DNA of 64,000 nucleotides from Sideroxyarcus emersonii (GCF_021654335.1 NZ_AP023423.1:1024001-1088000); one strand, 5' to 3'. Shown: positions 36,897-44,680, numbered from the stretch's first letter. The notes: a model not told the origin generated them from the letters alone. Translations and numbers: made by a program.

Positions 36897-36967
36897 GGTT
36901 CTGGTGCGCAGTCGGCAGGTAATGACATCGGGTTTTTCCTGAAGCGCGAAAAGGATATCTGTTTCAT
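36887..36967 (-). CDS. 26-residue leader peptide, translationally coupled to the KTSC gene
   Basis: ATG at 36967 preceded by AAAGGGGAAGCA, a good ribosome site. Reads a basic short peptide (KQISFSRFRKN start, DCAPEPWK end). Its TGA overlaps ATG 36890 of the KTSC gene. It may be a regulatory upstream frame or a true micro-protein. A longer in-frame version starts at 37081 in the conserved leader. Confidence 0.5.
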   Translation of the reverse strand: MKQISFSRFRKNPMSLPADCAPEPWK

Positions 36968-37030
36968 TGCTTCCCCTTTGGGATAAGTGGTGTTTTTGGC
37001 GAGGCAGCTTGTTGCACGGGCATCTTTGAT

Positions 37031-37120
37031 TGCTCCAGCTTGCTGTTCCGGGGATTCCGCTGCGGGCCGCGCATCATGCATGCAGTGCGATGCGCGTGTG
37101 GCGGATCTGCAGTGCGACGA
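37031..37120 (-). ncRNA. Conserved leader segment L1 (KTSC-rhodanese operon)
   Basis: About 90 nt directly downstream of promoter P1. Shares with segments at 40083-40154 and 48431-48522 the blocks TTGCAAATCCGCC (here CTGCAGATCCGCC), CATCGCAC and GCGGAATCCCC, and with L3 also GAACAG-n-AGCTGG-n-GCAA. CCGCC and GGCGG can pair. No riboswitch class that I know matches. Candidate cis-acting RNA. Confidence 0.55.
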
Positions 37121-37150
37121 ACTTTATGTGAGTCGCGCGGGTGGTGTCAA
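37121..37150 (-). promoter_or_regulatory. Promoter P1 (KTSC-rhodanese)
   Basis: Minus strand TTGACA, 18-nt spacer, TAAAGT, then TCG. One of five promoters in the window with the form TTGACA-N17/18-TA[C/A]AGT-TC. Confidence 0.75.
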
Positions 37151-37434
37151 TGAAGTTGCCGCTGTCGAGTTGGTGAGCCGCATCTGAGTTGTGTTTGCTG
37201 CGGCAATGATTCATTCATGGCTGAACTGCCTTGTCCCGCCAAACCAGCTATCTTGTTGCGCTTGTATCTTGCTTGCCATGTGGGTATCGTTGCATTCAGG
37301 TGATGTTCGATAGTTCCTGTCCGCGATGTCGACTGGCAACTCAGAAGTTCTGGATGCTGCCGCTTCTTGCCCGCCTGGCCTTCGTTGCATGAAGTTGCAG
37401 CCTTGTGTTCGTCAACTTTTGAAAGGAAATAATA
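37151..37434. other. Upstream region of the OmpA-like gene
   Basis: About 280 nt with no gene seen; presumably contains the promoter of the OmpA-like gene, not resolved by eye. Confidence 0.4.
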
Positions 37435-38091
37435 ATGAAGACAATCTCAGTGGCGCTCTATTCGTGCATTGCCTTATCCGCAATGTTCAGTACGCAGGCA
37501 ATTTCCGCAACATCAGCCCCTGATGGATATGTGGTGAATTCATCCGGAGTGATCGTCAGGGATAATTATGGCGACTGCTGGCATACGGGCTCCTGGACAC
37601 CTGCCATGGCGGTGCCGGGATGCGATGGCGTTACGGCAAGCGAGCGCGTGGCAGCGCCTCCCAAGGCAGTTGCACCAGCGCCTGCGCCGGTCGTTGCCGA
37701 AGCCGCCCCGGCACCAGGGCCGAAGACCATCTTCACCGATAAGCCCATTACGATTGAGGGTGCCAACTTTGCTTCGGGTTCTGCGATCCTGAAACCGGCT
37801 GCGTTCAGGCAGCTGGATACGGTTGTCGAATTCGCAGCGAAATACAAGGAGGCCAATCTGGCGATCGTGGGATATACCGATAACCGGGGAAGCGAAGCAG
37901 CCAATCAGACGCTTTCCGCGCAGCGTGCGGAAGCCGTTAAAGCATACCTGGTCAACAAAGGCGTCGATGCCGGACGTATTTCAACTTCGGGCAAGGGGTC
38001 GGCAAACCCGGTTGGCGACAACAATACGGCAGCCGGTCGGGCGCAGAACCGCCGTGTGGAAATCAACTCGGTAGAGCGGGTAGCGCAGTAA
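37435..38091 (+). CDS. OmpA-family peptidoglycan-binding protein
   Basis: 218 residues. Signal peptide (about 1-25), a short region with two cysteines (DNYGDCWHTGSWTPAMAVPGCDG), a Pro/Ala linker (about 65-100), and a C-terminal OmpA domain (FASGSAILKPAAFRQLD, VGYTDNRGSEAANQTLSAQRAEAVKAYLV, GRAQNRRVEI) that binds peptidoglycan. It has no beta-barrel, so it may be soluble or linked to another protein. GAAAGGAAATAATA precedes the ATG. Followed by a strong terminator. Confidence 0.93.
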   Translation: MKTISVALYSCIALSAMFSTQAISATSAPDGYVVNSSGVIVRDNYGDCWHTGSWTPAMAVPGCDGVTASERVAAPPKAVAPAPAPVVAEAAPAPGPKTIFTDKPITIEGANFASGSAILKPAAFRQLDTVVEFAAKYKEANLAIVGYTDNRGSEAANQTLSAQRAEAVKAYLVNKGVDAGRISTSGKGSANPVGDNNTAAGRAQNRRVEINSVERVAQ

Positions 38092-38109
38092 TTTTGGTTT
38101 TTGTTCGAT

Positions 38110-38141
38110 AAAGAGTGGGTCGTCTGGGCCCACTCTTTTTT
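38110..38141 (+). terminator. Intrinsic terminator of the OmpA-like gene
   Basis: AAAGAGTGGG / CCCACTCTTT stem with a 9-nt loop and a T-run; stable and probably usable from both sides. Confidence 0.88.
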
Positions 38142-38189
38142 ATGGATGCTTAACGCGGCTCGATTGAATTAAGCGACTCCGGTCGATTC

Positions 38190-38789
38190 TCAGAAATTGT
38201 AGATGCCGATGTAATGCGTCGTTTCCTGCCGATCGTTCTTGACGGCGGTGATGGTCAGCCAGAATGGATGCAGGATGCGATTCTCCCTGGTGCGGATGCG
38301 GATCTCGCCGCTCCAGCTGCCGTCCTCCAGCAGTTGCTTCCAAAGCCTTTCGTAATATTTCTTGTCGTGCATGCCGGATTTGAAGATGCGGGGATTCCTG
38401 CCGACGATCTCTTCAAGGCGATAGCCGGTCTTGTCCAGGAATTTCTGGTTGGCGCGGATGATGTTGGCCTGTGCATCGGTGATCAGGCTTGGATCCTTGA
38501 TCTCGAAAGCAACGGCGGCGATGCGCAAGTCCGCCTCGATCCGCTTGCGCTCGGCGATATTCCGGACCAGGGGGCGAAAGATCAGAAAGTAGAAGATGGG
38601 GAACAGCAGCAGGGACAGCAGCGTGGCGTCCAGCAGGGATTCGCCCAGTTTGGACAGGTGCGTGAACGAAAGCACCAGGTCCATGACAATGAGTTCGATG
38701 AAGAATACCGCCCCGATCAGGATGAGTACCAACCTTATCACAGACTGATGATTCTCGTTCTTTTGTGGGGCTGATGAATCACTGGGCAT
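38190..38789 (-). CDS. Membrane PAS-domain protein without output domain
   Basis: 199 residues. Two N-terminal helices (about 18-42 and 52-76), a linker ERKRIEADLRIAAVAFE, and one PAS domain (about 90-199) with NPRIFKSGMHDKKYYERLWKQL. The protein stops right after the last PAS strand (THYIGIYNF). The normal GGDEF/EAL or kinase extension is missing, so it is either a truncated signalling gene or a stand-alone sensor. The PAS core resembles that of the GGDEF-EAL protein at 40.2 kb. Confidence 0.8.
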   Translation of the reverse strand: MPSDSSAPQKNENHQSVIRLVLILIGAVFFIELIVMDLVLSFTHLSKLGESLLDATLLSLLLFPIFYFLIFRPLVRNIAERKRIEADLRIAAVAFEIKDPSLITDAQANIIRANQKFLDKTGYRLEEIVGRNPRIFKSGMHDKKYYERLWKQLLEDGSWSGEIRIRTRENRILHPFWLTITAVKNDRQETTHYIGIYNF

Positions 38790-38856
38790 GGTTGCTTCCC
38801 TTTGTTGAACTGGCTTTCTGGATGCGATATTTCTCCGGGAATGGTCGAATCCTGAT

Positions 38857-39279
38857 TCAATACTCCGCTTCGCGTACTTGCGGCATGCCTTCGGCTTCCC
38901 AGCGCGTGATGCCGCCGGCCAGGTTGATCACCTTTTTATAGCCCATCATTTGCAGCACGGCGCCGGCCATCGCGGAACGCCCGCTGGTGGCGCAGTAGAC
39001 GACGATCTGCCGGTCGCGTGCGCCGGATAGCGGCGCGTAGTGCTTCGGGTAGCTGGTGTCGGCAGCGGCTTCGATGATGCCGCGCGGGACGAGATGGGCG
39101 CCTTCGATATGGCCATGCTCGAACTCGGCAGCCTCGCGCACGTCGACCAGCAACAGGTCTTCCCTGGCATCCAGCCTGGCCTTCAGCTCGGCCGGCGTGA
39201 TCTCGGTGATGCAGGATTTGGCGGCGCGCACGAAGTCCATCAGGCCGACGGGTTGTTCGGGTTTGAAGAGGTTATACAT
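38857..39279 (-). CDS. Rhodanese-like sulphurtransferase
   Basis: 140 residues, single rhodanese domain: LLLVDVREAAEFEHGHIEGAHLVPRG and active-site loop VVYCATSGRSAMAGAVLQMMGY with the catalytic cysteine. It extends with VINLAGGITRWEAEG. Likely cytoplasmic. Start with AAGGAAATCGACA before the ATG; P5 lies about 65 nt upstream. Confidence 0.92.
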   Translation of the reverse strand: MYNLFKPEQPVGLMDFVRAAKSCITEITPAELKARLDAREDLLLVDVREAAEFEHGHIEGAHLVPRGIIEAAADTSYPKHYAPLSGARDRQIVVYCATSGRSAMAGAVLQMMGYKKVINLAGGITRWEAEGMPQVREAEY

Positions 39280-39344
39280 TGTCGATTTCCTTTTGCATGT
39301 GGAGTTGGGTAGGCGAGGGCTGCGTGAAGCTGTTGTCCGGGCGA

Positions 39345-39374
39345 ACTGTATGGGACTTGTTCGGCGGCTGTCAA
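39345..39374 (-). promoter_or_regulatory. Promoter P5 (rhodanese)
   Basis: Minus strand TTGACA, 18-nt spacer, TACAGT, then TCG. Predicted short 5' UTR of about 60 nt; the conserved leader is absent. Confidence 0.7.
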
Positions 39375-39441
39375 CGACCCCGACAGGTGATGTGCCGCAA
39401 GGCGGATATGCTGTAGCGGGGGCGATGTCGCGGTTTCAAGG

Positions 39442-39472
39442 GAAAAGAAAAAGGCGACCGGATGGTCGCCTT
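39442..39472 (-). terminator. Intrinsic terminator of the beta-barrel gene
   Basis: AAGGCGACC / GGTCGCCTT stem with ATCC loop and T-rich tail on the minus strand. Confidence 0.85.
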
Positions 39473-39490
39473 GTCTGGATCGTTGTTGCC

Positions 39491-39988
39491 TTAGAAACTG
39501 CGCAATACGGTCAGCACATAGGAGTTCTCGTTGCCGCGCGGGATGCCGACGTTGTCGCCGATGCGCAGACGGTTCCAGCCCAGATCGACCGAGTATTTGT
39601 CGTTCAGGTGATACTCGATGCCGGCGCCATAGGTGACATCGCCGTGGTTGGCAGTGACGCCGGTGGCATCCTTGGAATGCGCGGAGGCATAGCCGACGCG
39701 GGCAAAGCCCTCGAACTCGCCATACAGCGGCACGAAGCCGAGGACGGCGACGGAGAGGGCGGTGGTCCTGTCCGGAGCGGCACTCAGTGCGCCGGAGTCT
39801 TCATAGGCGATTTCGGCAGCCAGGTGTTCGTTGTAGCGGTGCCCGAGCACGACCCCGGCGCCGGTGCTGGAGGGCGTAGCGATGAGCTTGCTGGCCGATA
39901 CGCCGACGTAGTTCTCTGCCTGTTCTTCAGCGTGTGCTGCAGGCATGACGGATGCGCACAAGATCGAAATTGCGATGATTCTTTTCAT
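39491..39988 (-). CDS. Small outer-membrane beta-barrel protein
   Basis: 165 residues. Signal peptide (1-20, ending PAAHA), then alternating strands ending in Phe (YVLTVLRSF), the C-terminal signature for BAM-dependent insertion. Resembles OmpA/opacity-type eight-stranded barrels (VVLGHRYNEHLAAEIAYEDSG, YGAGIEYHLNDKYSVDLGWN). Function unknown. GAAGGGAAAC precedes ATG 39988. Driven by P2 with leader L2. Confidence 0.88.
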   Translation of the reverse strand: MKRIIAISILCASVMPAAHAEEQAENYVGVSASKLIATPSSTGAGVVLGHRYNEHLAAEIAYEDSGALSAAPDRTTALSVAVLGFVPLYGEFEGFARVGYASAHSKDATGVTANHGDVTYGAGIEYHLNDKYSVDLGWNRLRIGDNVGIPRGNENSYVLTVLRSF

Positions 39989-40082
39989 GTTTCCCTTCCT
40001 GAGATATCGATGTTTTAGTTGTTGGATCGAGGCGTGCTGCTTTGCAATGGCCGCATGGCTGCTGCCAACCTCCCTCTGGCCT

Positions 40083-40154
40083 CTGCGGGGATTCCGCCGC
40101 CTGTCCCGCACCGTGGGTGCGATGTACTTGCGGCGGATTTGCAAGGTGGGGCGA
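40083..40154 (-). ncRNA. Conserved leader segment L2 (beta-barrel gene)
   Basis: Carries CTTGCAAATCCGCC, ACATCGCAC, CGGTGCGG and GGCGGAATCCCC in the same order as L1 and L3, right after promoter P2. The leader end lies about 95 nt before the ATG. Confidence 0.55.
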
Positions 40155-40184
40155 ACTTTATGGGACGCGTTCGCGCGGTGTCAA
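40155..40184 (-). promoter_or_regulatory. Promoter P2 (beta-barrel gene)
   Basis: Minus strand TTGACA, 17-nt spacer, ATAAAG (18 and TAAAGT), then TTCG. Same form as P1. Confidence 0.75.
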
Positions 40185-40224
40185 TGAGGTATAGCTGTTT
40201 TTAGTATCCCTCTTATATGAATGG

Positions 40225-42627
40225 TCATGCCGAAACCGGGGCCAACATGAATTCTGCAGCCGGTACCGGTTTGCCGAACAGGTATCCCTGGTAGGTATGG
40301 CAGCCGCGCAGGTCGAGGAATTCCAGCTGCTCTTCGGTCTCGACGCCTTCGGCGATCACGTCCAGGCCCAGGGTCTCGGCCATGGCGATGATGGTCTGCA
40401 CGATGGCCGCATCGTTGGCGTCGGTGGCGATGTCACGCACGAAGGAGCGGTCGATCTTGATCTGGTCCAGCGGCAGCAGTTTGAGGTATTGCAGGGAAGA
40501 ATAGCCGGTGCCGAAGTCGTCCAGCGAGAGCTGGACGCCGGTAGCCTTCAGTGCGTTCATGGTGGCGATGGTGTCGTCGATGTTCTCCAGCAGCAGGCTC
40601 TCAGTCAACTCCAGCTTGAGCAGGTTCGAATCGATGGCGTTGCGCTGCACCGCTGCGCGTACCTGGTCGGCGAAATCGGCCTGGTGGAATTGTCGTGCGC
40701 TGATGTTCACCGCCAGCACGAGGTGGCGTGTGTGTGCGTCGTGCGCCCAGGCCTTGAGCTGCGCGCAGGCGGTTTCCAGTACCCAGTTACCGATGTGCTG
40801 GATCAGTCCAGTCTCTTCCGCCAGAGGGATGAATTCGGCAGGGGATACCAGCCCGCGCAGCGGATGGTTCCAGCGGATCAGCGCCTCGGCGCCGAGAATG
40901 CGGTCGTCGCGGTCTACCTGGATCTGGTAATACAGTTCGAACTGTCGCTGATCGAGTGCTCTGTGCAATTCGCCTTCCAGCGCGGCGCGAGTGTTGATGG
41001 TGTGCTGCATCCTGTGGTCGAAGAAACGCAGCGTGTTGCGGCCAGCCTTCTTGGCCTGGTACATGGCGATGTCGGCCTGTTTCAGCAGTTCCTCAGTGTC
41101 CTGGTGGTCACCGCTGAATATGGTTGCACCGATACTTCCCGAGCTGCGGAAGGTGTGCGCACCCAGCTGGTATGGCTGGCTCAGTGTGGCCAGGATTTTC
41201 TCTCCCACCGCTTCGGCCTGTTCGGCGGCCTCGATGGTCTGGTTGCTCAGATCTTCCAGCATCACCACAAATTCGTCGCCGCCCAGGCGGGCGACCGTGT
41301 CGCCCTCGCGCACGCAGGAGGTCAACCGGTCGGTGGCCTGTTGCAGCAGCAGGTCGCCCATGGCGTGTCCCAGCGTGTCGTTGAGGTTCTTGAAGTTGTC
41401 CATGTCGATGAACAGCAAGGCACCTTTGTTGCCGTTGCGGGCATTGGTGACCAGCGAGTGCTGCAGGCGGTCGAGCAGCAGCTGTCGGTTCGGCAGGCGG
41501 GTGAGCGGGTCGTGGAATGCCAGTTGGCGTATCCGCTCTTCGGCCACCTTGCGTTCGGTGATGTCGATGTGCGAGCCGACATAATGGGTGACGATGCCGT
41601 CCGTTCCTTTCACAGCGGAGACGGTGAGCAGCTTGGGATAAACCTCCCCGTTCTTGCGCCGGTCCCAGATCTCTCCTTGCCAGGTTCCGGTCTCATTGAT
41701 GCTTTCCCACATCGCACGGTAGAAAAATTCGTCGTGAAGGCCGGATTTGAGTATGCGCGGCGTCTTGCCGATCGCTTCTTCGGCGGTGTAGCCGGTGGAT
41801 TCGGTGAAGGCCTTGTTGATCCGCTGGATCACGCTGTTGGCGTCGGTGATGACGATGGGTTCCTGGGATTCGAAGGCGGCAGCGGCGAGGCGCATGTCGT
41901 TCTCCAGGCGCTTGCGTTCGCTGATGTCGCGACCGATGCCTTGCACGCCGACCGGCACGCCATCGCGGTAGGTCAGGGTGGTGACGAGTTCCAGCGGTAT
42001 CTGGCGCCCCTGTTTGTCGGTGATCTCCAGTTCGTAGCGGGTCACCTGTTTTTCCGCGGCGAGCTTGGTTGCGGTCATGCTGCGCGCCAGCTCCAAGTTC
42101 TTTGGTGTCAGCAGTTTGCTGATGGGGGCATGGATCAGTTCTTCCCGCGTGTAGCCGGTGACGGTCAGCAGCGATTCGCTGACGGCGGTAAATGCGCCGT
42201 TCAGGTCGGTACCGTAGGCAAGGTCGCCTGCGTTCTCGAATAACAGGCGGTATTTTTCTTCGCTTTCGCGCAGAGCCTGCTCGTATTTGATCTGTTCGGA
42301 GATATCGCGAAGGGAAACAAGAAAGTGATTCGCGTCAGGTATGAGATTGATGGCCACATCGACTTCGAAAAGGTGACCGTTTTTATGGCGATGCCGAGAT
42401 CTGAAACGGTCATAACCATGAGTAAGCACCCGTTCGATGCGGGCTGTCACTTTCTGTGGGTCGTCTTGCGCATCGAGCTCAGTGACGTGGATGTTTGCCA
42501 GTTCGTCGATCGAATAGCCGGACATCGCCGCATAGATGTGGTTGGCATGCAGCAGTCTGCCCTGCAGGTCCACCAACCAGCAGCCGTCGCGGGCGTTCTC
42601 AATCATCCGTTTGTACTGTTCTGACAC
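40225..42627 (-). CDS. PAS-PAS-PAS-GGDEF-EAL c-di-GMP protein
   Basis: 800 residues, soluble. Three PAS domains (about 1-115, 125-245, 250-370), GGDEF (about 375-540, LGGDEFVVML intact near 448) and EAL (about 555-795, AEALIRWNHP and DDFGTGYSSLQYLKLLPLDQIKIDRSF). The key EAL residues (E in EAL, KID, DDFGTG, EGVET) are present, so both synthesis and hydrolysis of c-di-GMP are possible. No membrane segment. The start ATG 42627 is weakly supported. Confidence 0.93.
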   Translation of the reverse strand: MSEQYKRMIENARDGCWLVDLQGRLLHANHIYAAMSGYSIDELANIHVTELDAQDDPQKVTARIERVLTHGYDRFRSRHRHKNGHLFEVDVAINLIPDANHFLVSLRDISEQIKYEQALRESEEKYRLLFENAGDLAYGTDLNGAFTAVSESLLTVTGYTREELIHAPISKLLTPKNLELARSMTATKLAAEKQVTRYELEITDKQGRQIPLELVTTLTYRDGVPVGVQGIGRDISERKRLENDMRLAAAAFESQEPIVITDANSVIQRINKAFTESTGYTAEEAIGKTPRILKSGLHDEFFYRAMWESINETGTWQGEIWDRRKNGEVYPKLLTVSAVKGTDGIVTHYVGSHIDITERKVAEERIRQLAFHDPLTRLPNRQLLLDRLQHSLVTNARNGNKGALLFIDMDNFKNLNDTLGHAMGDLLLQQATDRLTSCVREGDTVARLGGDEFVVMLEDLSNQTIEAAEQAEAVGEKILATLSQPYQLGAHTFRSSGSIGATIFSGDHQDTEELLKQADIAMYQAKKAGRNTLRFFDHRMQHTINTRAALEGELHRALDQRQFELYYQIQVDRDDRILGAEALIRWNHPLRGLVSPAEFIPLAEETGLIQHIGNWVLETACAQLKAWAHDAHTRHLVLAVNISARQFHQADFADQVRAAVQRNAIDSNLLKLELTESLLLENIDDTIATMNALKATGVQLSLDDFGTGYSSLQYLKLLPLDQIKIDRSFVRDIATDANDAAIVQTIIAMAETLGLDVIAEGVETEEQLEFLDLRGCHTYQGYLFGKPVPAAEFMLAPVSA

Positions 42628-42803
42628 TCAATCACCCGAAGAGAAATCGTCGATAACGTTTCGCGATATTTTTGCCAGATCGTCAAGTCTTCTGGCCTTC
42701 TGCAACAGTCGATGCTCCTGCTTTGCATTCACGTGCCCGGTCTTGCCATATGCCCCGGATATGCCGGGAATGAGTGGCATTGCGACAGGTGCGTCAGGGA
42801 GTC

Positions 42804-42831
42804 CAAAGAAAAGGCGACTGGTGTCGCCTTT
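42804..42831 (-). terminator. Intrinsic terminator after the small exported protein gene
   Basis: AAAGGCGAC / GTCGCCTTT stem with an ACCA loop followed by TCTTT on the minus strand. Confidence 0.8.
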
Positions 42832-42850
42832 GCCGGAGTCAGAGGAACGG

Positions 42851-43105
42851 TTAGCGGACTTTCTGCAGCGTCGCATTGACGGTGCAGGACCAGTTCCCTT
42901 TTTCGTTCTGTTTGCAATTGCACGGCATGTACTTTGCCACTTGTTCGTTGTAGGTCCTCTTGTCCAGGATATCCTCTTTGGCGGCGGCGCAAGCTTCGGC
43001 TTCGCTGCTGCCTTTCTTGTTTCCGTTCGTGCCGGATACTTCACGATCGGCCATCGCATTCGCCGACGCCAGTGCCAGTACTGCTGCCAGGATGTAATTC
43101 ATCAT
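42851..43105 (-). CDS. Small exported cysteine-containing protein
   Basis: 84 residues. Signal peptide (about 1-19, LALASANAMA), mature part about 65 residues, polar, with four cysteines (EACAAA, MPCNCKQ, WSCTVN). Likely periplasmic with disulphides. No family recognised. AGGGGAGTTGATAC precedes the start (ATG 43105 or 43102). Followed by a terminator, so probably monocistronic. Confidence 0.75.
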   Translation of the reverse strand: MMNYILAAVLALASANAMADREVSGTNGNKKGSSEAEACAAAKEDILDKRTYNEQVAKYMPCNCKQNEKGNWSCTVNATLQKVR

Positions 43106-43361
43106 GTATCAACTCCCCTAATGGTTTTAACATTCAAAAGCACGGCCGCTCAATGAATTGCTGCCGTGTTCCTGCACATTGCGGATCGAATTTTCTTCGT
43201 CGACAACTTTGCTTTTATTGACGGTAATCCTATCAGCAGTGTTGTCAAAAAAACGTTAAGAAAACAGCGGGGTGCGGGAATTAGTGGAATCCCTGATTGC
43301 ACTGGAAATGGGTATTGCAAGGCAGGCTGTTCCCATTGCACGCAAGGGCTAAGTTGGCGGG
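43106..43361. other. Intergenic region
   Basis: About 255 nt between minus-strand genes; a TTGACA on the minus strand at about 43244-43249 lacks a good -10 partner. Nothing else seen. Confidence 0.4.
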
Positions 43362-43676
43362 CTAATGCGCTTTGTTGAGGGCGTCGATCCTGTCGTTGTA
43401 TGCGGCGGTCGCCTGATTGCAGCGCTTGATGGCTGCAATCAGTGCGTCCGTCGTGCTGCCGCACTCCTGCAGCGCCTTGCGATCGGCCTGCATGGTGTCG
43501 ACCAGCGCTGCGTAGGTGGCATCGTTGGCGATCGGTCTGGGGGGCGCGCAAGTGCTGTCGAGCAGTGCCGCATCCACGTTGCAATTGAGGGCATGCGGGA
43601 CGACGGGCACGGCCTGGCAAGCACAGAGGAACAGGCTGGCCAGCAGGGTAAAGCGCCTGGTGTGTGGTGTATTCAT
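43362..43676 (-). CDS. Spanin-like outer-membrane lipoprotein (o-spanin/Rz1 type)
   Basis: 104 residues with a lipobox (SLFLCAC) giving a mature part of about 80 residues. The pattern CAPPRPIANDATYAALVDTMQADRKALQECGSTTDALIAAI resembles phage o-spanin or lysis lipoproteins, in which a Pro-rich start is followed by a conserved DR-AL-x-C helix. It starts 2 nt after the preceding membrane coiled-coil gene. GGAGGCTGACG before the ATG. Assignment is by pattern and pairing, without a search. Confidence 0.6.
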   Translation of the reverse strand: MNTPHTRRFTLLASLFLCACQAVPVVPHALNCNVDAALLDSTCAPPRPIANDATYAALVDTMQADRKALQECGSTTDALIAAIKRCNQATAAYNDRIDALNKAH

Positions 43677-43678
43677 CG

Positions 43679-44188
43679 TCAGCCTCCGTTTGCCGCGGTT
43701 TCGTTCAATGCCTCGGCTACGCCATGCGGTACCCTGGTTTGCAGGCATGCATTGCCCTCGATTTCGCTGCGCAGCTCGTTGCGCTCCTGTTGCAGGCGCG
43801 CGATCTGCTGATCGAGGCTGGCTTGCTCATCGCCGGTTGCAGAATTGCGCCTGGCGGTAAGGGCTTCCAGTCTTGAGTCGGTTGCGGCGAGTTGTGCTTT
43901 CGAGCGTGTGGCCTGTTCGCCCAGTTCGTTGCGGGCGCGATGCCATGCGGCTTCCCTGTTGGCGCTGTTGCGGCGTATCGCTTCGAGTTGCTGCCGGTGG
44001 TTGGCGTTGATGTCGTCCAGTTGGTGTTCGAGCCGGGTGAGTGCAGTCCGGCGTTCAAGATCCAGGCTCTTGCCGGTTTCGATCGCCTGTTGCAGAGCTT
44101 CGCGGGCGTGCTTGCCGCGGTAGTCGCCGATCTGGTATCCGGCCAGCAAGCCGGATACCAGCACCAGCAGCAATGTGAGGTTTTTCAT
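43679..44188 (-). CDS. Spanin-like inner-membrane coiled-coil protein (i-spanin/Rz type)
   Basis: 169 residues: one N-terminal membrane helix (about 3-20, LTLLLVLVSGLLAGYQIG), a long charged coiled coil (about 30-140) facing the periplasm, and a C-terminal CLQTRVPHGVAEALNE that is like the C-VPxxV ends of phage Rz proteins. With the adjacent lipoprotein this forms a two-component spanin layout spanning the envelope. No endolysin, holin or other phage genes are nearby. Confidence 0.62.
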   Translation of the reverse strand: MKNLTLLLVLVSGLLAGYQIGDYRGKHAREALQQAIETGKSLDLERRTALTRLEHQLDDINANHRQQLEAIRRNSANREAAWHRARNELGEQATRSKAQLAATDSRLEALTARRNSATGDEQASLDQQIARLQQERNELRSEIEGNACLQTRVPHGVAEALNETAANGG

Positions 44189-44265
44189 CCGGTCGCTCCG
44201 TATCGCATTGACGGGGTGCCTGCTTGCCGGCCGGTCACGCTGTGGCAGACGCACAAGCGGGAAGA

Positions 44266-44294
44266 ACTGTAGGGAGGGATACGGGCAAAGTCAA
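44266..44294 (-). promoter_or_regulatory. Promoter P4 (spanin-like pair)
   Basis: Minus strand TTGACT, 17-nt spacer, TACAGT, then TC. It directs the spanin-like pair, about 78 nt upstream of the first ATG. No conserved leader follows. Confidence 0.7.
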
Positions 44295-44360
44295 TGATGA
44301 TGAAGTGGTTACTGTTGCGACCTGTCCAACCTGGCATGTTTTCCGCCCCGGAGGTCGCCG

Positions 44361-44393
44361 CGTGAAATGAAAAGAGGCGGTTCTCACCGCCTC
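44361..44393 (-). terminator. Terminator of micro-protein B
   Basis: Perfect 8-bp stem GAGGCGGT / ACCGCCTC with a GAGA loop, then TTTTCATTT on the minus strand. Nearly the same sequence as the terminator at 18859-18886. Confidence 0.85.
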
Positions 44394-44422
44394 CGTGTTG
44401 CAACCAGCCAGAAGGATGGACA

Positions 44423-44545
44423 TCAAGCTAAACTGACCACCCCGGCGATGCTGGCAATTACCGTGGCCAATGCTGCGAGCCAGCCCAAGGCCACGCTGAA
44501 GGCGGCATCCTCTTTCTCGGTGTCATTGCTGTCATGGTATGTCAT
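44423..44545 (-). CDS. Membrane micro-protein B (40 residues), paralogue of the 18.7 kb gene
   Basis: Excellent ribosome site (TAAAGGAGGTTCAAC before ATG). The acidic N-terminus (HDSNDTEKEDAAF) is followed by a membrane helix (SVALGWLAALATVIASIAGV). Shares the AxFxxAxGWLAAxA core with micro-protein A, the 13-bp upstream motif and the terminator. Lies upstream of the spanin-like pair on the same strand, but a terminator and a separate promoter stand between them. Function unknown. Confidence 0.78.
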   Translation of the reverse strand: MTYHDSNDTEKEDAAFSVALGWLAALATVIASIAGVVSLA

Positions 44546-44615
44546 GTTGAACCTCCTTTATGTCATCGCTGAATATGACATTGCGTTTTACCCGCTCAAT
44601 TGCGGGCAAACGTCT

Positions 44616-44628
44616 GACTGGAGATCCA
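44616..44628 (-). promoter_or_regulatory. Shared upstream motif TGGATCTCCAGTC (copy B)
   Basis: Identical to 18627-18639; 70 nt before the ATG of micro-protein B. In this copy it extends to a CTGGA-TC-TCCAG inverted repeat. Confidence 0.6.
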
Positions 44629-44680
44629 GGGATTGATTCTGCCGCCCGTCCTGTCGGGAGGGTACCGTCGGTCGCCCCGG

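Noticed and set aside
42628..43059. 143-codon minus-strand frame upstream of the GGDEF-EAL gene
   Set aside because: Shadow of the small exported protein in another frame; crosses its terminator.
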